From positions 482,821-546,820 of the forward strand of contig JAZKBR010000001.1 in assembly GCA_040388535.1 (NCBI GenBank): 64,000 bases of DNA. The letters run 5' to 3'. The position numbers and the translations under genes are program-made. The notes beneath the pieces were generated by a model, which did no database searches, was not told where the DNA came from, and saw nothing but the letters and a program-made list of their open reading frames with translations. This DNA comes from Gemmatimonadota bacterium. Its GTDB lineage: Bacteria; Gemmatimonadota; Gemmatimonadetes; Gemmatimonadales; GWC2-71-9. Positions 15,483 to 24,405 of this stretch are shown here, piece after piece. Within the stretch, counting starts at the first letter, position 1, and every line of letters begins with the position of its first letter.

Positions 15483-16124
15483 TCACGCGAACGGGACAGG
15501 CGCCGTCTCGGAGCCCTCCATCCGCTGTCGCAGCCACGCGCGAGCAAAGTCCCAGTCCCGCTTGACGGTGCGCTCCGCCGCGCCGAGCACTACCGCGATC
15601 TCGTGCCACTCGAGACCGCCGAAGTAGCGCAATTCCACCACCCGATGCGCCCGGTCGTGCACCCTGGCCAGTCCGTCGAGTGCGTCGTCGAGCGCAATCA
15701 CATCGACCAGGTCCGGACCGGAACCCACCGCGAGCTGATCGTCGAGCGGCACGGCCAGATCGCCACGGCGCTTGGCCGCGTTCCGTGCGCGGGCGTGATC
15801 GACCAGCAGGCGGCGCATCGCGCGCGAGGCGAGCGCGAGGAAGTGACCGCGATCTGTCCAGGGTGAAGCGCGATCGGCCGTGAGCTTGAGCCACGCGTCG
15901 TGGAGCAGGATGGTGGGCTGGAGGGTGTGGTCGGGGCGCTCGCCCCGCATCAGGCGCGAGGCGATGTCGTGCAGCACCTGGTAGAGCATCGGCAACAGCC
16001 GGTCACCGGCGACCTGATCGCCGTGGCGGAGCGCCTCAAGCAGCGAGGTCACCTCCGAGGAGGTGAGCGGTGAATCGGCAGGAGAAGAAATCGATTGGGC
16101 CGTGGTGGGGAGTTCCCGAAACAT
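15483..16124 (-). CDS. ECF-subfamily RNA polymerase sigma factor
   Basis: A 213-residue protein. Region 2 spans about 43-115 (LYQVLHDIASRLMRGER, TILLHDAWLKL, FLALASRAMRRLLVDHARAR) and region 4 about 145-205 (VVELRYFGGLEWHEIAVVLG, AERTVKRDWDFARAWL). The phrases are typical of the sigma-70_ECF (PF07638/TIGR02999) family linked to Ser/Thr kinases. The ATG at 16124 was preferred; the frame is open to 16220 but the extra residues look non-coding. No anti-sigma factor gene is adjacent, so control may come through phosphorylation by the kinase encoded downstream. Confidence 0.9.
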   Translation of the reverse strand: MFRELPTTAQSISSPADSPLTSSEVTSLLEALRHGDQVAGDRLLPMLYQVLHDIASRLMRGERPDHTLQPTILLHDAWLKLTADRASPWTDRGHFLALASRAMRRLLVDHARARNAAKRRGDLAVPLDDQLAVGSGPDLVDVIALDDALDGLARVHDRAHRVVELRYFGGLEWHEIAVVLGAAERTVKRDWDFARAWLRQRMEGSETAPVPFA

Positions 16125-16247
16125 ACCAAGCACCGACTCCCACCCGCCGTGGCACGCCGCGACCAGATCCTCCGCTATACCAACAGGAGCCCCTTGAGGT
16201 GCTCGGCGAGCACCGCCCAACCACCTACGCTGCCCACACGGTGAACT

Positions 16248-18803
16248 ATGAAACGTCGAGATGCGATCGCTGTGCTTTCGTCGAGCGCGATGGCCCTGGT
16301 CGCCTGCGGTGGCAATACCAATCCCATCAGCCCGCCTCCTCCTCCCGGGCCGCCGCCACCGCCACCGACCGGACTCACCACCGTGTCGGGTACGCTCACC
16401 GTCCCGAGTGGATCTTCATTCTCGCCAACCGCGCTCACGGTCGCGGGGATGGGGCGGAGCACGGCCCCAACGAGTGCCGGGAGCTTCTCGCTCGGCGTGT
16501 CGCCAATCGCACCGACACTCGCGATTGCGCGCGACGCCAATGGCAACGGCATCATGGCGGGGTTTCTCGATCCGGCCACCGGGGCCGCGGCCATCACCCC
16601 GCGATCGACCGGCGTGGCTCTGGCGTGGTTTGCCATGGGCGGTCCATTCCTCCCTGCGCCCGCCAAGTCGCAAGCACTGGCCTTGCTCACGGCCGACTCG
16701 CGCCTCGATGCGCTGGGTACCGTGATCGGTCAGCGGATCGCCGCAAACCCCAAGGCCGTCGTGGATGGCGACGCCCAGATCGCTTCGGCCCTCGGCGCCC
16801 TGCTCGATGCGCTCGTCCCACCAGCAGCGATCACGGCGCCGGAGGCCCAGCTCGGCGACAACGCACCGCAAATCATCATCGCGCCGATCACCGAACAGGG
16901 GGGCGTCGCGCTCCGCACCGACGGCGTGGTCACCGGTATCGACCTCTCCAATTCGTTCCGCCGGCCGGTGAAGGTCTATGTCTATGAAGTGCGCAAGTCC
17001 ACCAACGGTGTGGCAACCGACATCGTCCCTGCCAAACTCGTCGCAGGGCCGCTGTCGATGGACGAGCCGCTGAATCTCACGCCGGTGGGTGGGATTTCCG
17101 CACTCCTCAACGGCGCGAAGCCTTTCGACGCGTTCACCATCGGTCCGATTGAACTCGCGCTCGATGGCACGTCCGATGAGACGACGTTCGAAGTCGTGGT
17201 GATCGGGCCGAGTGCGAATGGGGTGACCCCGGCATTCTTTGGGGCCGCACGTTATGCCTCCCAGGTGGCCGACTGGAACGCGGCCGTTGGCGATATGTTC
17301 CTCCGGACCTACTTCATCGACACGGTGTACGCCTACGTTCTCGAGTTGAGTGGCTTCGCCTCGTTGCTGCCAACCTTGCCGTCACTGGTGCCTGCTGCAT
17401 CAAATCTGCGCAACGCGCTCGGCAACCCGTTTCCCCCACTTCCGTCGGGCCCGCCGTTGCCGTCGAATGGCGTTGGGCTGCGCAACAACCTGAAGAACAT
17501 CGAACAGCAGATGCAGTTCATCACCGATGGGTACGATGAATTCAAGAACGTGGGACCGTTGTCACTCGACAGCGTCGGTGCTGCGGCGATGAACCAGATC
17601 AACAAGGTCGACTGGCAGGCGTCGCTTCGCACCGGCAGCAATTTCGTCGCGAAACTCGCGTCGCCCTTCTCTGGCGCCAAGGCGAACGGTGCCCTGAGCC
17701 GGTTGTTCAGCAATCTTGCCGATGCCGATCGTGGCGTGATGTGGACGGTGACGCTGAGCAAGGCGAAGGCGACGATCAACCCGCCCTCCCCCCTGGTGGA
17801 TGCCGGCGGGATCGTGGCGCTCACGCTGGCGCTGTCGTCTGACCTCACATCAACGTACGACTACGAGTGGAGCCAGAACGGCACCGGATCGGAGTTGTCG
17901 GCGAGCGATGCACCAGCGGCCGGCTCGATCACCACCAAACAGAAGAGCGTCAACCTGTCGGCAATGCCAGACCAGACGGGGGAGATCGTGGTGCAGGTGG
18001 CCGTTTACGATATTGCCACCCCGGGCCGCCGAGTCCTGGTGACGCGCGCATCGACCAAGGTGCGGATCCTGCAGCGGTCGACGATCTCGCCGAGTCCGAA
18101 GGCACTGTTCCGCGGGAACCAGCAAGTCTTCACGGTTGCGGCCGTCGGCACGCTGCCGGCGGGGGCAAAATACGTCTGGAATGTCGTCGGACAGGCTGGC
18201 ACAATCGGTTCAGTTGGGCAGGTCACCACGACAGTGCCGTCGATCAACTACACCGCGGTCAACAAGGGCGACGATCAGTTGAAGGTGCAGATCACTGATG
18301 CGAGCGGTCTGTTGCTCTCCCGCAGCACGGCAGTGATCAACGTCGATCCCTCGTCGTTCTTTGAATGCACCATCGCCGGATTCTGGGATCGCGAGCGGAC
18401 ACCGGCGAACGGCCGCTATTTCTACGGCGATATGACTGCCCAGCGGAGCCTTGCGCCGGAGTCTGGACTCGACTGGCTGACGATCATCTGCAATATCGCG
18501 CCGGACGACACCATCGGCGTGTTTCTGGGGATCTTCGTCCCGACCAATCACGTCTTTGCTGCAGGCCAGACCTTCACTCGAATCCAGACGCCGAATGCCC
18601 CGACGGCGCGATCGTTCAACATGTTCCTGTCGGTCGACCAGAACGATGTCGAGAACTCCAACCAGAGGACACCAGAAGGGACGGGCACGTTGACGCTGAC
18701 CTCCATCAACAACCGTTCGGATGGAAAAAAGGAGGGTCTCTTTTCGTTCACGCTCAGCAACGGCAGCGGAACCATCATCGGAACCACGTCGGCAGCCTGG
18801 TAG
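16248..18803 (+). CDS. Large lipoprotein with Pro-rich linker and Ig/PKD-like domains
   Basis: An 851-residue protein. Its lipoprotein signal MKRRDAIAVLSSSAMALVAC (Cys20) is followed by NPISPPPPP-type linkers. The N-terminal third contains a carboxypeptidase-regulatory-like stretch (TVSGTLTVPSGSSFSP). The C-terminal half has beta-sandwich segments resembling PKD or Ig domains (TYDYEWSQNGTGSELSASD; AKYVWNVVGQAGTIG). The last 150 residues end in strands and are not recognised. It is probably a surface protein. Divergent from the sigma-kinase operon, with about 120 bases of shared upstream DNA, so it may be a target of that sigma factor (inference). Confidence 0.8.
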   Translation: MKRRDAIAVLSSSAMALVACGGNTNPISPPPPPGPPPPPPTGLTTVSGTLTVPSGSSFSPTALTVAGMGRSTAPTSAGSFSLGVSPIAPTLAIARDANGNGIMAGFLDPATGAAAITPRSTGVALAWFAMGGPFLPAPAKSQALALLTADSRLDALGTVIGQRIAANPKAVVDGDAQIASALGALLDALVPPAAITAPEAQLGDNAPQIIIAPITEQGGVALRTDGVVTGIDLSNSFRRPVKVYVYEVRKSTNGVATDIVPAKLVAGPLSMDEPLNLTPVGGISALLNGAKPFDAFTIGPIELALDGTSDETTFEVVVIGPSANGVTPAFFGAARYASQVADWNAAVGDMFLRTYFIDTVYAYVLELSGFASLLPTLPSLVPAASNLRNALGNPFPPLPSGPPLPSNGVGLRNNLKNIEQQMQFITDGYDEFKNVGPLSLDSVGAAAMNQINKVDWQASLRTGSNFVAKLASPFSGAKANGALSRLFSNLADADRGVMWTVTLSKAKATINPPSPLVDAGGIVALTLALSSDLTSTYDYEWSQNGTGSELSASDAPAAGSITTKQKSVNLSAMPDQTGEIVVQVAVYDIATPGRRVLVTRASTKVRILQRSTISPSPKALFRGNQQVFTVAAVGTLPAGAKYVWNVVGQAGTIGSVGQVTTTVPSINYTAVNKGDDQLKVQITDASGLLLSRSTAVINVDPSSFFECTIAGFWDRERTPANGRYFYGDMTAQRSLAPESGLDWLTIICNIAPDDTIGVFLGIFVPTNHVFAAGQTFTRIQTPNAPTARSFNMFLSVDQNDVENSNQRTPEGTGTLTLTSINNRSDGKKEGLFSFTLSNGSGTIIGTTSAAW

Positions 18804-18899
18804 CGGCGGACGAACACGGTCGGTGTGGCTTGCGCTCCCCCGGCGCCGGCCACACCTTCTGCCGCAACCCGCCGCTCCCCTGCACCTCCGGAGAACCGT

Positions 18900-19436
18900 A
18901 TGCGCCCGCACCGCCTGATCGCCGCCCTCGCCCTGCTCCCGCTGGCAGCAATGCCGCTGGTCGCCCAGAAGACCTTCATCTCCACTGCCGCGCTGATCGA
19001 GGTGGTGCAGACTCACAAGGCCTCGGTGCTCCGCTACATCGACGCCGCCCCGGACTCGATGCTCGGCTTCCGGCCCACGCCCGGTGTGCGGACCTTTGCA
19101 GAGCAGATAGAACACGCGGCCGGCTCCGATGCGTTGATCGCGCACCTTGCGATCACCGGTTCGATGAAGACGCCGTCCTTCGGCGACTCCGCCGTCTACC
19201 TGCACAACAAGGCCGCACTCAGGGCCTATGCTGCGGCCGCGATGGATCACAGCATCACGATGCTCCGCGGCGTGACCGAAGCCCAGATGCAGGAACCGAT
19301 CGTGCAGTTCGGCAACAAGGTGACTCGTGCGCGGGGCCTGATGGAAATGCTCGATCACTTCCCCTGGACACTCGGGCAGACGGTACCGTATCTCCGACTC
19401 AACGGCGTGACACCGCCGGAGTATTCGCCCTTCTGA
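18900..19436 (+). CDS. DinB-like secreted protein
   Basis: A 178-residue protein with a signal peptide (MRPHRLIAALALLPLAAMPLVAQ). The mature part is a four-helix DinB/YfiT-like bundle: KTFISTAALIEVVQTHKASVL, then RTFAEQIEHAAGSD and LMEMLDHFPWTLGQTVPYLRL, followed by GVTPPEYSPF. The positions of the usual metal His triad are only partly kept (His in IEHA and LDH). Many secreted DinB-like proteins of this phylum have unknown reactions. The start ATG at 18900 has a GGAG just upstream; the longer frame to 18825 is not signal-like. Confidence 0.8.
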   Translation: MRPHRLIAALALLPLAAMPLVAQKTFISTAALIEVVQTHKASVLRYIDAAPDSMLGFRPTPGVRTFAEQIEHAAGSDALIAHLAITGSMKTPSFGDSAVYLHNKAALRAYAAAAMDHSITMLRGVTEAQMQEPIVQFGNKVTRARGLMEMLDHFPWTLGQTVPYLRLNGVTPPEYSPF

Positions 19437-19465
19437 AGTAGCGGGGCCAGGAAGCTGGATGTGAA

Positions 19466-19499
19466 ACGCCCCGCCGGTGAATTCGAACCGGCGGGGCGT
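19466..19499. terminator. Bidirectional hairpin terminator
   Basis: A perfect 13-base inverted repeat, ACGCCCCGCCGGT (19466-19478) and ACCGGCGGGGCGT (19487-19499), with an 8-base GAATTCGA loop. It lies between the convergent DinB-like gene and the lipoprotein gene at 19527. There is no long T-run, which is usual for terminators in GC-rich genomes. Confidence 0.75.
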
Positions 19500-19526
19500 C
19501 GTCTATTCCATCGTGCGCTACCCGAC

Positions 19527-19967
19527 TCACTCCAACAGCACTCGCGCCCCTGGCCCGCCACAACTCTTGTCGTACAGCGCCGAGAACTGCGCCTGGTTCT
19601 TTCCGTCGAGGACGAAGACCGTCATCCGGTTCATGTAGATGAACGGCGTCATTCCTTTCGATCCACTGACGCCCGGCTTCCCGCCTAGTCGTCCGCATAC
19701 GGCTGGTGGTGGCCAGGCGCCATCACGCACGGCGGGCTGCGAGACGCGCAGCGAGTCGAACAGCGCGGTCGCCGGTTTCGAGAGGAGCTGCGCCATCACT
19801 CCGCGCGCCTCCGCCAGCAGGGCTGGCGCTGCGCTCGTGCGTTCGGCGAGGGTCGAGTCGAGGCGTTGTTTCGCGAGCGCGGCGGAATCGACGGGAGCGG
19901 GCGCCGGTGAGCCGCCGCATGCGGCGACCAGGAAACCGCACGCAATCACGAGAAAAGTGTTTCGCAT
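19527..19967 (-). CDS. Small lipoprotein of unknown function
   Basis: A 146-residue protein. The signal MRNTFLVIACGFLVAACGG ends in a lipobox (VAAC, Cys17), followed by an Ala/Pro-rich linker. The mature part has Cys in PAVCGRLGG and YDKSCGG that could form a disulfide, and a strand-rich centre (FIYMNRMTVFVLDGKNQAQF). No domain recognised. It ends at the shared terminator hairpin. Confidence 0.75.
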   Translation of the reverse strand: MRNTFLVIACGFLVAACGGSPAPAPVDSAALAKQRLDSTLAERTSAAPALLAEARGVMAQLLSKPATALFDSLRVSQPAVRDGAWPPPAVCGRLGGKPGVSGSKGMTPFIYMNRMTVFVLDGKNQAQFSALYDKSCGGPGARVLLE

Positions 19968-20082
19968 CGATGCCCCGTTGTGGTGACCACTCGATAGTAG
20001 CGCAAGCGACGCGGAAGCGCCGGATCCGGCACGTGCACTCCGCTTCCCTCACATCGTCTCCTCGCAAGACTCAGGAGGGACC

Positions 20083-20412
20083 ATGTTTGGAAGCGATGTA
20101 CAGACCCCGGCTCACTCATCCGCTCGGCGGGAGATCCCGATCTTTGGCCAGAGGCGTCGCCCGGGTGATGGTGAACCGACCGAAATGAGCCGCGCGCCTG
20201 GGCTCGACAACTCCACCGGCGCGTTTCCCCTCGTATCGGTGCGCGGCGCCCTTGTGGCCCTACCGATTCAGGCGACACCGCTACCGAAGCGGTCGCTGTT
20301 GCGGCTGATCCGCCGCTGGCTGTCACGGATTGTGTCATTGGGCTCACCTCCCGCGTCGCACATTGTGAAGCCGGCACCGCAAATCCCCTCGGGGCCGGTC
20401 GGGTATCGATAG
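20083..20412 (+). CDS. Possible small protein with strong ribosome site
   Basis: A 109-residue frame whose ATG is preceded by AGGAGGG at good spacing, the main evidence that it is real. The sequence is Pro/Arg/Ser-rich with one possible helix (PKRSLLRLIRRWLSRIV). No family seen. It lies just before another small gene in the same direction. Antisense shadow coding is an alternative, as the opposite strand is also open over part of this stretch. Confidence 0.4.
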   Translation: MFGSDVQTPAHSSARREIPIFGQRRRPGDGEPTEMSRAPGLDNSTGAFPLVSVRGALVALPIQATPLPKRSLLRLIRRWLSRIVSLGSPPASHIVKPAPQIPSGPVGYR

Positions 20413-20445
20413 CAGTGCAAGGAAGATCGGCACGGGAGGTGTCCG

Positions 20446-20664
20446 ATGACTTTCCGCGAAGCGACCGACCATCTGCTCGGGCAGGTTGCACCAAGTGAGC
20501 TGGCATTCCGGCTCGGCATCACCGTTGAGGAATTCCTCCGCGCGAGGAACAATCCCGCGCTGATGATCGCTGGCCCAGCGGGGTGGCGCGAGACCGTGAT
20601 TCATATGGCCGAAGAACGAGTGTCCTACTACACGCGGCTCATCACCCGATTACGATCGCGGTAG
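20446..20664 (+). CDS. Small HTH-like hypothetical protein
   Basis: A 72-residue protein preceded by GGGAGG. The order of helices, with TDHLLGQVAPSELAFRLG then ITVEEFLRARNNPAL, resembles a truncated helix-turn-helix or DNA-binding bundle; it ends in a basic helix (YYTRLITRLRSR). No known family assigned. Confidence 0.6.
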   Translation: MTFREATDHLLGQVAPSELAFRLGITVEEFLRARNNPALMIAGPAGWRETVIHMAEERVSYYTRLITRLRSR

Positions 20665-20857
20665 CGCCCAAGTCACTCGTGCCGCACCGCGGTCGCCCAG
20701 ACGCCCTGCCCGATTCCCGGTCCACCCCTGTGTGCCTCTACTCATTCGAGTCCGTCCTCTTATCGCTGGCGCCTCGTGCGAGGTCGCCAGGGCAGTCGAT
20801 CGACCGCCGGCCCCCTGCCGGTGCGTCCCTCGGCCGCACCGCGCGGAGAAGACCACG

Positions 20858-21145
20858 ATGGAATGGAGCACCCACGCCAACTGCCCCGGACACCGCACCC
20901 TGACGCTGCAAGGCCAGGTGGTGATGGTTCGCCGCGAGCCCGGCCACGAGCTCGAGGCCAACACCATTCCGCGACCGTGGCCGTCGGGCCTCTACTTCAA
21001 GACCGATCAGGGCCGCGAGCAACGCTTCCTCCCGCTCGCCGACGCTGCACCTCCCAGCTGCGCCCAGCTGTTGACACTTCCCGAAATCGCGGTCGAAAGC
21101 TTCTGGGATCGCGCCGAGCAGGGGTGGCCGACTCGCGCGATGTAG
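20858..21145 (+). CDS. Small hypothetical protein
   Basis: A 95-residue protein starting MEWSTHANCPGHRTLTLQG, preceded by GGAGA. Strand-rich first half, then RFLPLADAAPPSCAQLL and a helix (EIAVESFWDRAEQ). The frame continues upstream to 20732, but that part is Arg/Pro-rich shadow sequence. Two Cys could bind a metal or form a disulfide. No family recognised. Confidence 0.55.
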   Translation: MEWSTHANCPGHRTLTLQGQVVMVRREPGHELEANTIPRPWPSGLYFKTDQGREQRFLPLADAAPPSCAQLLTLPEIAVESFWDRAEQGWPTRAM

Positions 21146-21199
21146 CGACCGCGCGGAAACGTGGCGGAACAAGTGAGTGCAAACCGTTTACCATTCGGG

Positions 21200-21661
21200 A
21201 TGCCGCGCCACTTCTCACGCTTCGTGCTCACCTTCGCTTGCACCCTGGCGATCACCTGCCATCCCGGCGTTGCGGCCTCGGCGCAGGAAGCGCGATCGGC
21301 CGCGGGCGCGCGTGCGAGCGTACTGGATCAGCTGCAGCGACAATACAGCGCTACCGGCATTTACCTGCTGCACATTCCAAGCATGAAGGATCTGGCAGAC
21401 ACGCTGATCGCCCTGCGGGAATGTTCCGCTGAAGTGACAACCGACTGTTACGCTGCACCGCGAAAGATCATTGCGATCGAGGGCGTCAGGTTCATCCCGT
21501 CCGACAGCGCAGTGGCCGATGTTTTCATTTTCGGTGACGAGCATGGCGTGGATCGCGGCTTCACGATCACCCGGATGGCGCTGCGGTACGACGGAAACCG
21601 CTGGCGACAGGTCGGCGAGATCAAGCCCACGTCCATGCAGCATCCCCGAACGCCGGACTGA
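21200..21661 (+). CDS. Small secreted protein, paralog of the one at 10719
   Basis: A 153-residue protein with a signal peptide ending AASAQ. The mature part matches the 10719 product along its whole length: ARASVLDQLQRQYSATGIYLL, RECSAEVTTDCYAAPRKII and the ending GEIKPTSMQHPRTP, with the same Cys pair. The ATG at 21200 is chosen since the signal peptide begins there. Function unknown; the pair indicates a duplication followed by divergence. Confidence 0.72.
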   Translation: MPRHFSRFVLTFACTLAITCHPGVAASAQEARSAAGARASVLDQLQRQYSATGIYLLHIPSMKDLADTLIALRECSAEVTTDCYAAPRKIIAIEGVRFIPSDSAVADVFIFGDEHGVDRGFTITRMALRYDGNRWRQVGEIKPTSMQHPRTPD

Positions 21662-21695
21662 CCCGGCGCAAGGAAGCCGCAGTTACAAGAGCGCC

Positions 21696-22091
21696 CTATC
21701 GCACCACAAACGGCGACGAAAACACTGAATCGTCACCCACGATCGTGCGCAGCCGGAACGTCCCTGGCGTAGTCGGTGCGGTGAGTGGGAACGCGAACTC
21801 GGCACCCGGATTGATCGTGTAGACCGGCATGATGCAGGCCTGATTCTCGCGCGGGATTTCACTCCATCGATCCCCTACCCGCCGGTCGGTCATCACATAG
21901 CACGGCAGCCAGCCCACGCGCACAGCAACTTCGCTGTGGTTCACCAGATGAGCATCGAGCGCGGTGCCAACCGCAGCGCTGCCGGTGACCGCGAGGAAGA
22001 CGCTGCCCTGATTCGCATCGGTGGGAGATCCGCCACAACCTGCGACGACTGCGGAAACGAGGACCGACGCCAGCACCGAATGAATGCGCAT
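21696..22091 (-). CDS. Small lipoprotein (intracellular proteinase inhibitor/BsuPI-like fold possible)
   Basis: A 131-residue protein. The signal MRIHSVLASVLVSAVVAGC carries the lipobox VAGC (Cys19). The mature part is a single beta-sandwich-like domain (VFLAVTGSAAVGTALDAHLVN, GAEFAFPLTAPTTPGTFRLR). The strand pattern around HLVNHSEVAVRVGWLPCYV is reminiscent of BsuPI-type or transthyretin-like folds, but this is a weak resemblance. The frame extends to 22157 without a better start. Confidence 0.65.
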   Translation of the reverse strand: MRIHSVLASVLVSAVVAGCGGSPTDANQGSVFLAVTGSAAVGTALDAHLVNHSEVAVRVGWLPCYVMTDRRVGDRWSEIPRENQACIMPVYTINPGAEFAFPLTAPTTPGTFRLRTIVGDDSVFSSPFVVR

Positions 22092-22207
22092 ATCAAACTC
22101 CGAGGGGGGATACCCAACAGACCGGTGTCGGGCTCTGGAGGTCACACGGTCAATCATCCCCGGCGCGACGCAGTACCTTTCGGCACCCCTCCCTCCGAGC
22201 CATCCGC

Positions 22208-22540
22208 GTGCGTCACCGCATCATCCGCTTCGCTCAAACGGTCATGCTCCTGCTCGCCACGCTCGGCGTCCCTCCAACCCTCACCGCCCAGTCCGCCCCC
22301 GGCCCGCGCGCCACCACGGTCACGGTCGGACTCCGCCAACCACTTCACACGTCGGCTCCACCAGCGCAGCCCGCGATGCGCCGCTACGACAACAACGGCT
22401 GGCTCATCGGTGCCATCGGCGGTGGCATCATCGGCGCCTGGGCAGCACGCCGGACCGGGGACTATTTCACCATCATCGTCTCAGCAGTCTTGGTCGCCGC
22501 CGTCGGCTCCCTCATCGGCGGCGTCCTTGCCTCGAAGTGA
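22208..22540 (+). CDS. Small glycine-zipper membrane protein
   Basis: A 110-residue protein with a GTG start. An N-terminal signal or anchor helix (FAQTVMLLLATLGVPPTLTA), a polar linker and two hydrophobic segments: WLIGAIGGGIIGAWAA (glycine zipper) and IIVSAVLVAAVGSLIGGVLA. Likely an inner- or outer-membrane associated protein. Specific function unknown. Confidence 0.65.
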   Translation: MRHRIIRFAQTVMLLLATLGVPPTLTAQSAPGPRATTVTVGLRQPLHTSAPPAQPAMRRYDNNGWLIGAIGGGIIGAWAARRTGDYFTIIVSAVLVAAVGSLIGGVLASK

Positions 22541-22648
22541 CCCCCGCCCCTCCCCGCCCGTACGCCCCGCACCCACTCCGCGCTGGTAGCCCTGCCCGGT
22601 TTGGGGCTATCCTTCCTGCTCTGCCCCCACAATCGAAGAGACCATCCC

Positions 22649-23362
22649 GTGCGCATCAGTGATATGAACTGGATGCAGGTCGACGATTATCTCAAGCACG
22701 ACGACCGTGCCATCCTGCCGCTGGGCAGTACCGAACAGCACAGCTACCTCCGCCTCACCGTGGATTGCATCCTCCCCGAACGCGTCGCCGCCGAGGCCGC
22801 GGCACCCCTCGGTATCCCGGTCTTTCCGGTCCTCAGCTATGGCGTGACACCCTATTTCCGGGAGTATCCGGGCTCGATTTCGCTCCGCGTCCAGACCCAT
22901 CTTGCGGTGGTGCGCGACATCCTGGACTCGATGGCGCACAGCGGATTCCGTCGCATCATGATCTGCAACGGACACGGCGGCAACGGTGCGGTGCAGCAGT
23001 TCGCTACGGAGTGGACCGCCGACAACCCGGGCTGCCGCGTCATCTTCCATAACTGGTGGAGTGCGCCCTGCACCTGGGCCAAGGTGCAGGAGCTCGATCC
23101 GGTCGCCTCGCACGGATCGTGGATGGAAAACTTCCCCTGGACCCGACTGCCAGACGTCGAGATGCCAACGGTGACCAAGGGGCCGGTGCCGCCGATGGAC
23201 CGGATCCGCGCGCTCGACCCGATGGCACTCCGGAGCTTCCTCGGCGACGGCAACTTTGGCGGCCTCTATCAGCGCCCCGACAGCGAGCTCCTCGCGCTCT
23301 GGCAGGTCGCCGTCGACGAGACTCGGGCCCTCCTTGAGAGCGGCTGGGGCAGTCACTCGTGA
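22649..23362 (+). CDS. Creatininase-family amidohydrolase
   Basis: A 237-residue protein with a GTG start (22649). Family landmarks: LPLGSTEQHSYLRLTVD (Glu/His/Asp metal ligands), YGVTPYFREYPGSISL, and MICNGHGGNGAVQQF (the conserved NGHGGN). Creatininase-type enzymes hydrolyse cyclic or simple amides with Zn/Mn. The substrate here is unknown. It overlaps the following reductase gene by 4 bases and heads a six-gene overlapping operon with a peptidase and a permease, suggesting catabolism of an amide-containing compound. Confidence 0.9.
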   Translation: MRISDMNWMQVDDYLKHDDRAILPLGSTEQHSYLRLTVDCILPERVAAEAAAPLGIPVFPVLSYGVTPYFREYPGSISLRVQTHLAVVRDILDSMAHSGFRRIMICNGHGGNGAVQQFATEWTADNPGCRVIFHNWWSAPCTWAKVQELDPVASHGSWMENFPWTRLPDVEMPTVTKGPVPPMDRIRALDPMALRSFLGDGNFGGLYQRPDSELLALWQVAVDETRALLESGWGSHS

Positions 23363-24405
23363 TGGCGGCACCTCCCACAAGCGCGCTTTTCTGGGGCGCC
23401 GGCGCCATCGGCGGCACGATGGCCGCGTATCTCGCGCGCGCCGGACACGATGTCACGGCCGTGGACAGTGTGGCCGAGCACGTCGATGCCATCAACGCCG
23501 CAGGGCTCACCATCACCGGCCCGATCGCCACCTTCACCGCCCGGATGCCGGCATATACCCCCGACACCCTTCGCGGCGAATGGCAGACCATCGTGCTCGC
23601 TACCAAGGCGCACCACACCGAAGCGGCAACCCAGGCACTGCTGCCACATCTTGCTCCGGGCGGCTGCGTGGTGTCGGCGCAGAACGGGCTCAACGAACTC
23701 GCCATCAGCCACGTGGTGGGCGAGGCCAGGACCGTGGGCGCATTCGTCAATTTCGGCGCCGACTATATCGAACCCGGTGTCCTCCTCTATGGCGGCCGAG
23801 GCACCGTGATGATCGGTGAGGCCTTTGGTGAGGCAGCGACCCGCGTCTCGCCGCGCGTGCTCGGACTCCGTGATGCGTGGCGCGAGTTCGACGAACGCGC
23901 CACGGCGACCCCGAACATCTGGGGCTACCTCTGGGGCAAGGAGGCCTATGGTGCGATGCTCTTCGCGACAGCACTCACCAACGAGTCGATCGCCGATGCC
24001 CTCGCCATGCCGCGCTATCGCCCGCTCTACATTGCACTCGCACGGGAGATCCTCGCGGTGGCCGCTGCGCGCGGCGTGACGCCGGAGGCGTTCGACGGCT
24101 TCGATCCGGCGGCCTACCTCCCCACCGCCGGGGCAGGGGCTGCCGTGGCATCGCTCGATCATCTCGTCGCGCACAATCGCAAATCGGCCAAGACCCACAG
24201 CGGTATCTGGCGCGACCTCGCGGTGCGGAAGCGGCCGACGGAAGTTGATGCGCAGCTCGGCATCGTGGTGACACTCGGCGCCGAGGCGGGGGTGGCGACG
24301 CCGCTCACGGCGAAGGTGGTGGAGCTGATCCACGACATCGAAGCGGAGCGTCGGCCGCTCTCGCTCGACACCCTCGACACGCTCGCGAACGCGCTCCCCT
24401 CGTGA
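23359..24405 (+). CDS. PanE/ApbA-like 2-dehydropantoate reductase family protein
   Basis: A 348-residue protein. Rossmann motif LFWGAGAIGGTMAAYLARAG (GxGxxG at about 13-18) for NADPH; TKAHHTEAA and SAQNGLNELA follow as in ketopantoate reductases. The C-terminal helical domain has LWGKEAYGAMLFATALTN with the conserved Lys/Asn. It is longer than PanE (about 300) and sits in a catabolic operon, so it may reduce a different 2-oxo acid. Start GTG 23359 (or ATG 23362) overlaps the previous stop. Confidence 0.85.
   Translation: MMAAPPTSALFWGAGAIGGTMAAYLARAGHDVTAVDSVAEHVDAINAAGLTITGPIATFTARMPAYTPDTLRGEWQTIVLATKAHHTEAATQALLPHLAPGGCVVSAQNGLNELAISHVVGEARTVGAFVNFGADYIEPGVLLYGGRGTVMIGEAFGEAATRVSPRVLGLRDAWREFDERATATPNIWGYLWGKEAYGAMLFATALTNESIADALAMPRYRPLYIALAREILAVAAARGVTPEAFDGFDPAAYLPTAGAGAAVASLDHLVAHNRKSAKTHSGIWRDLAVRKRPTEVDAQLGIVVTLGAEAGVATPLTAKVVELIHDIEAERRPLSLDTLDTLANALPS

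Noticed and set aside
15463-15894. N-terminal extension of the Ser/Thr kinase frame
   Set aside because: Overlaps the ECF sigma gene and is Arg-rich shadow sequence; the ATG at 15462 gives a normal kinase start.
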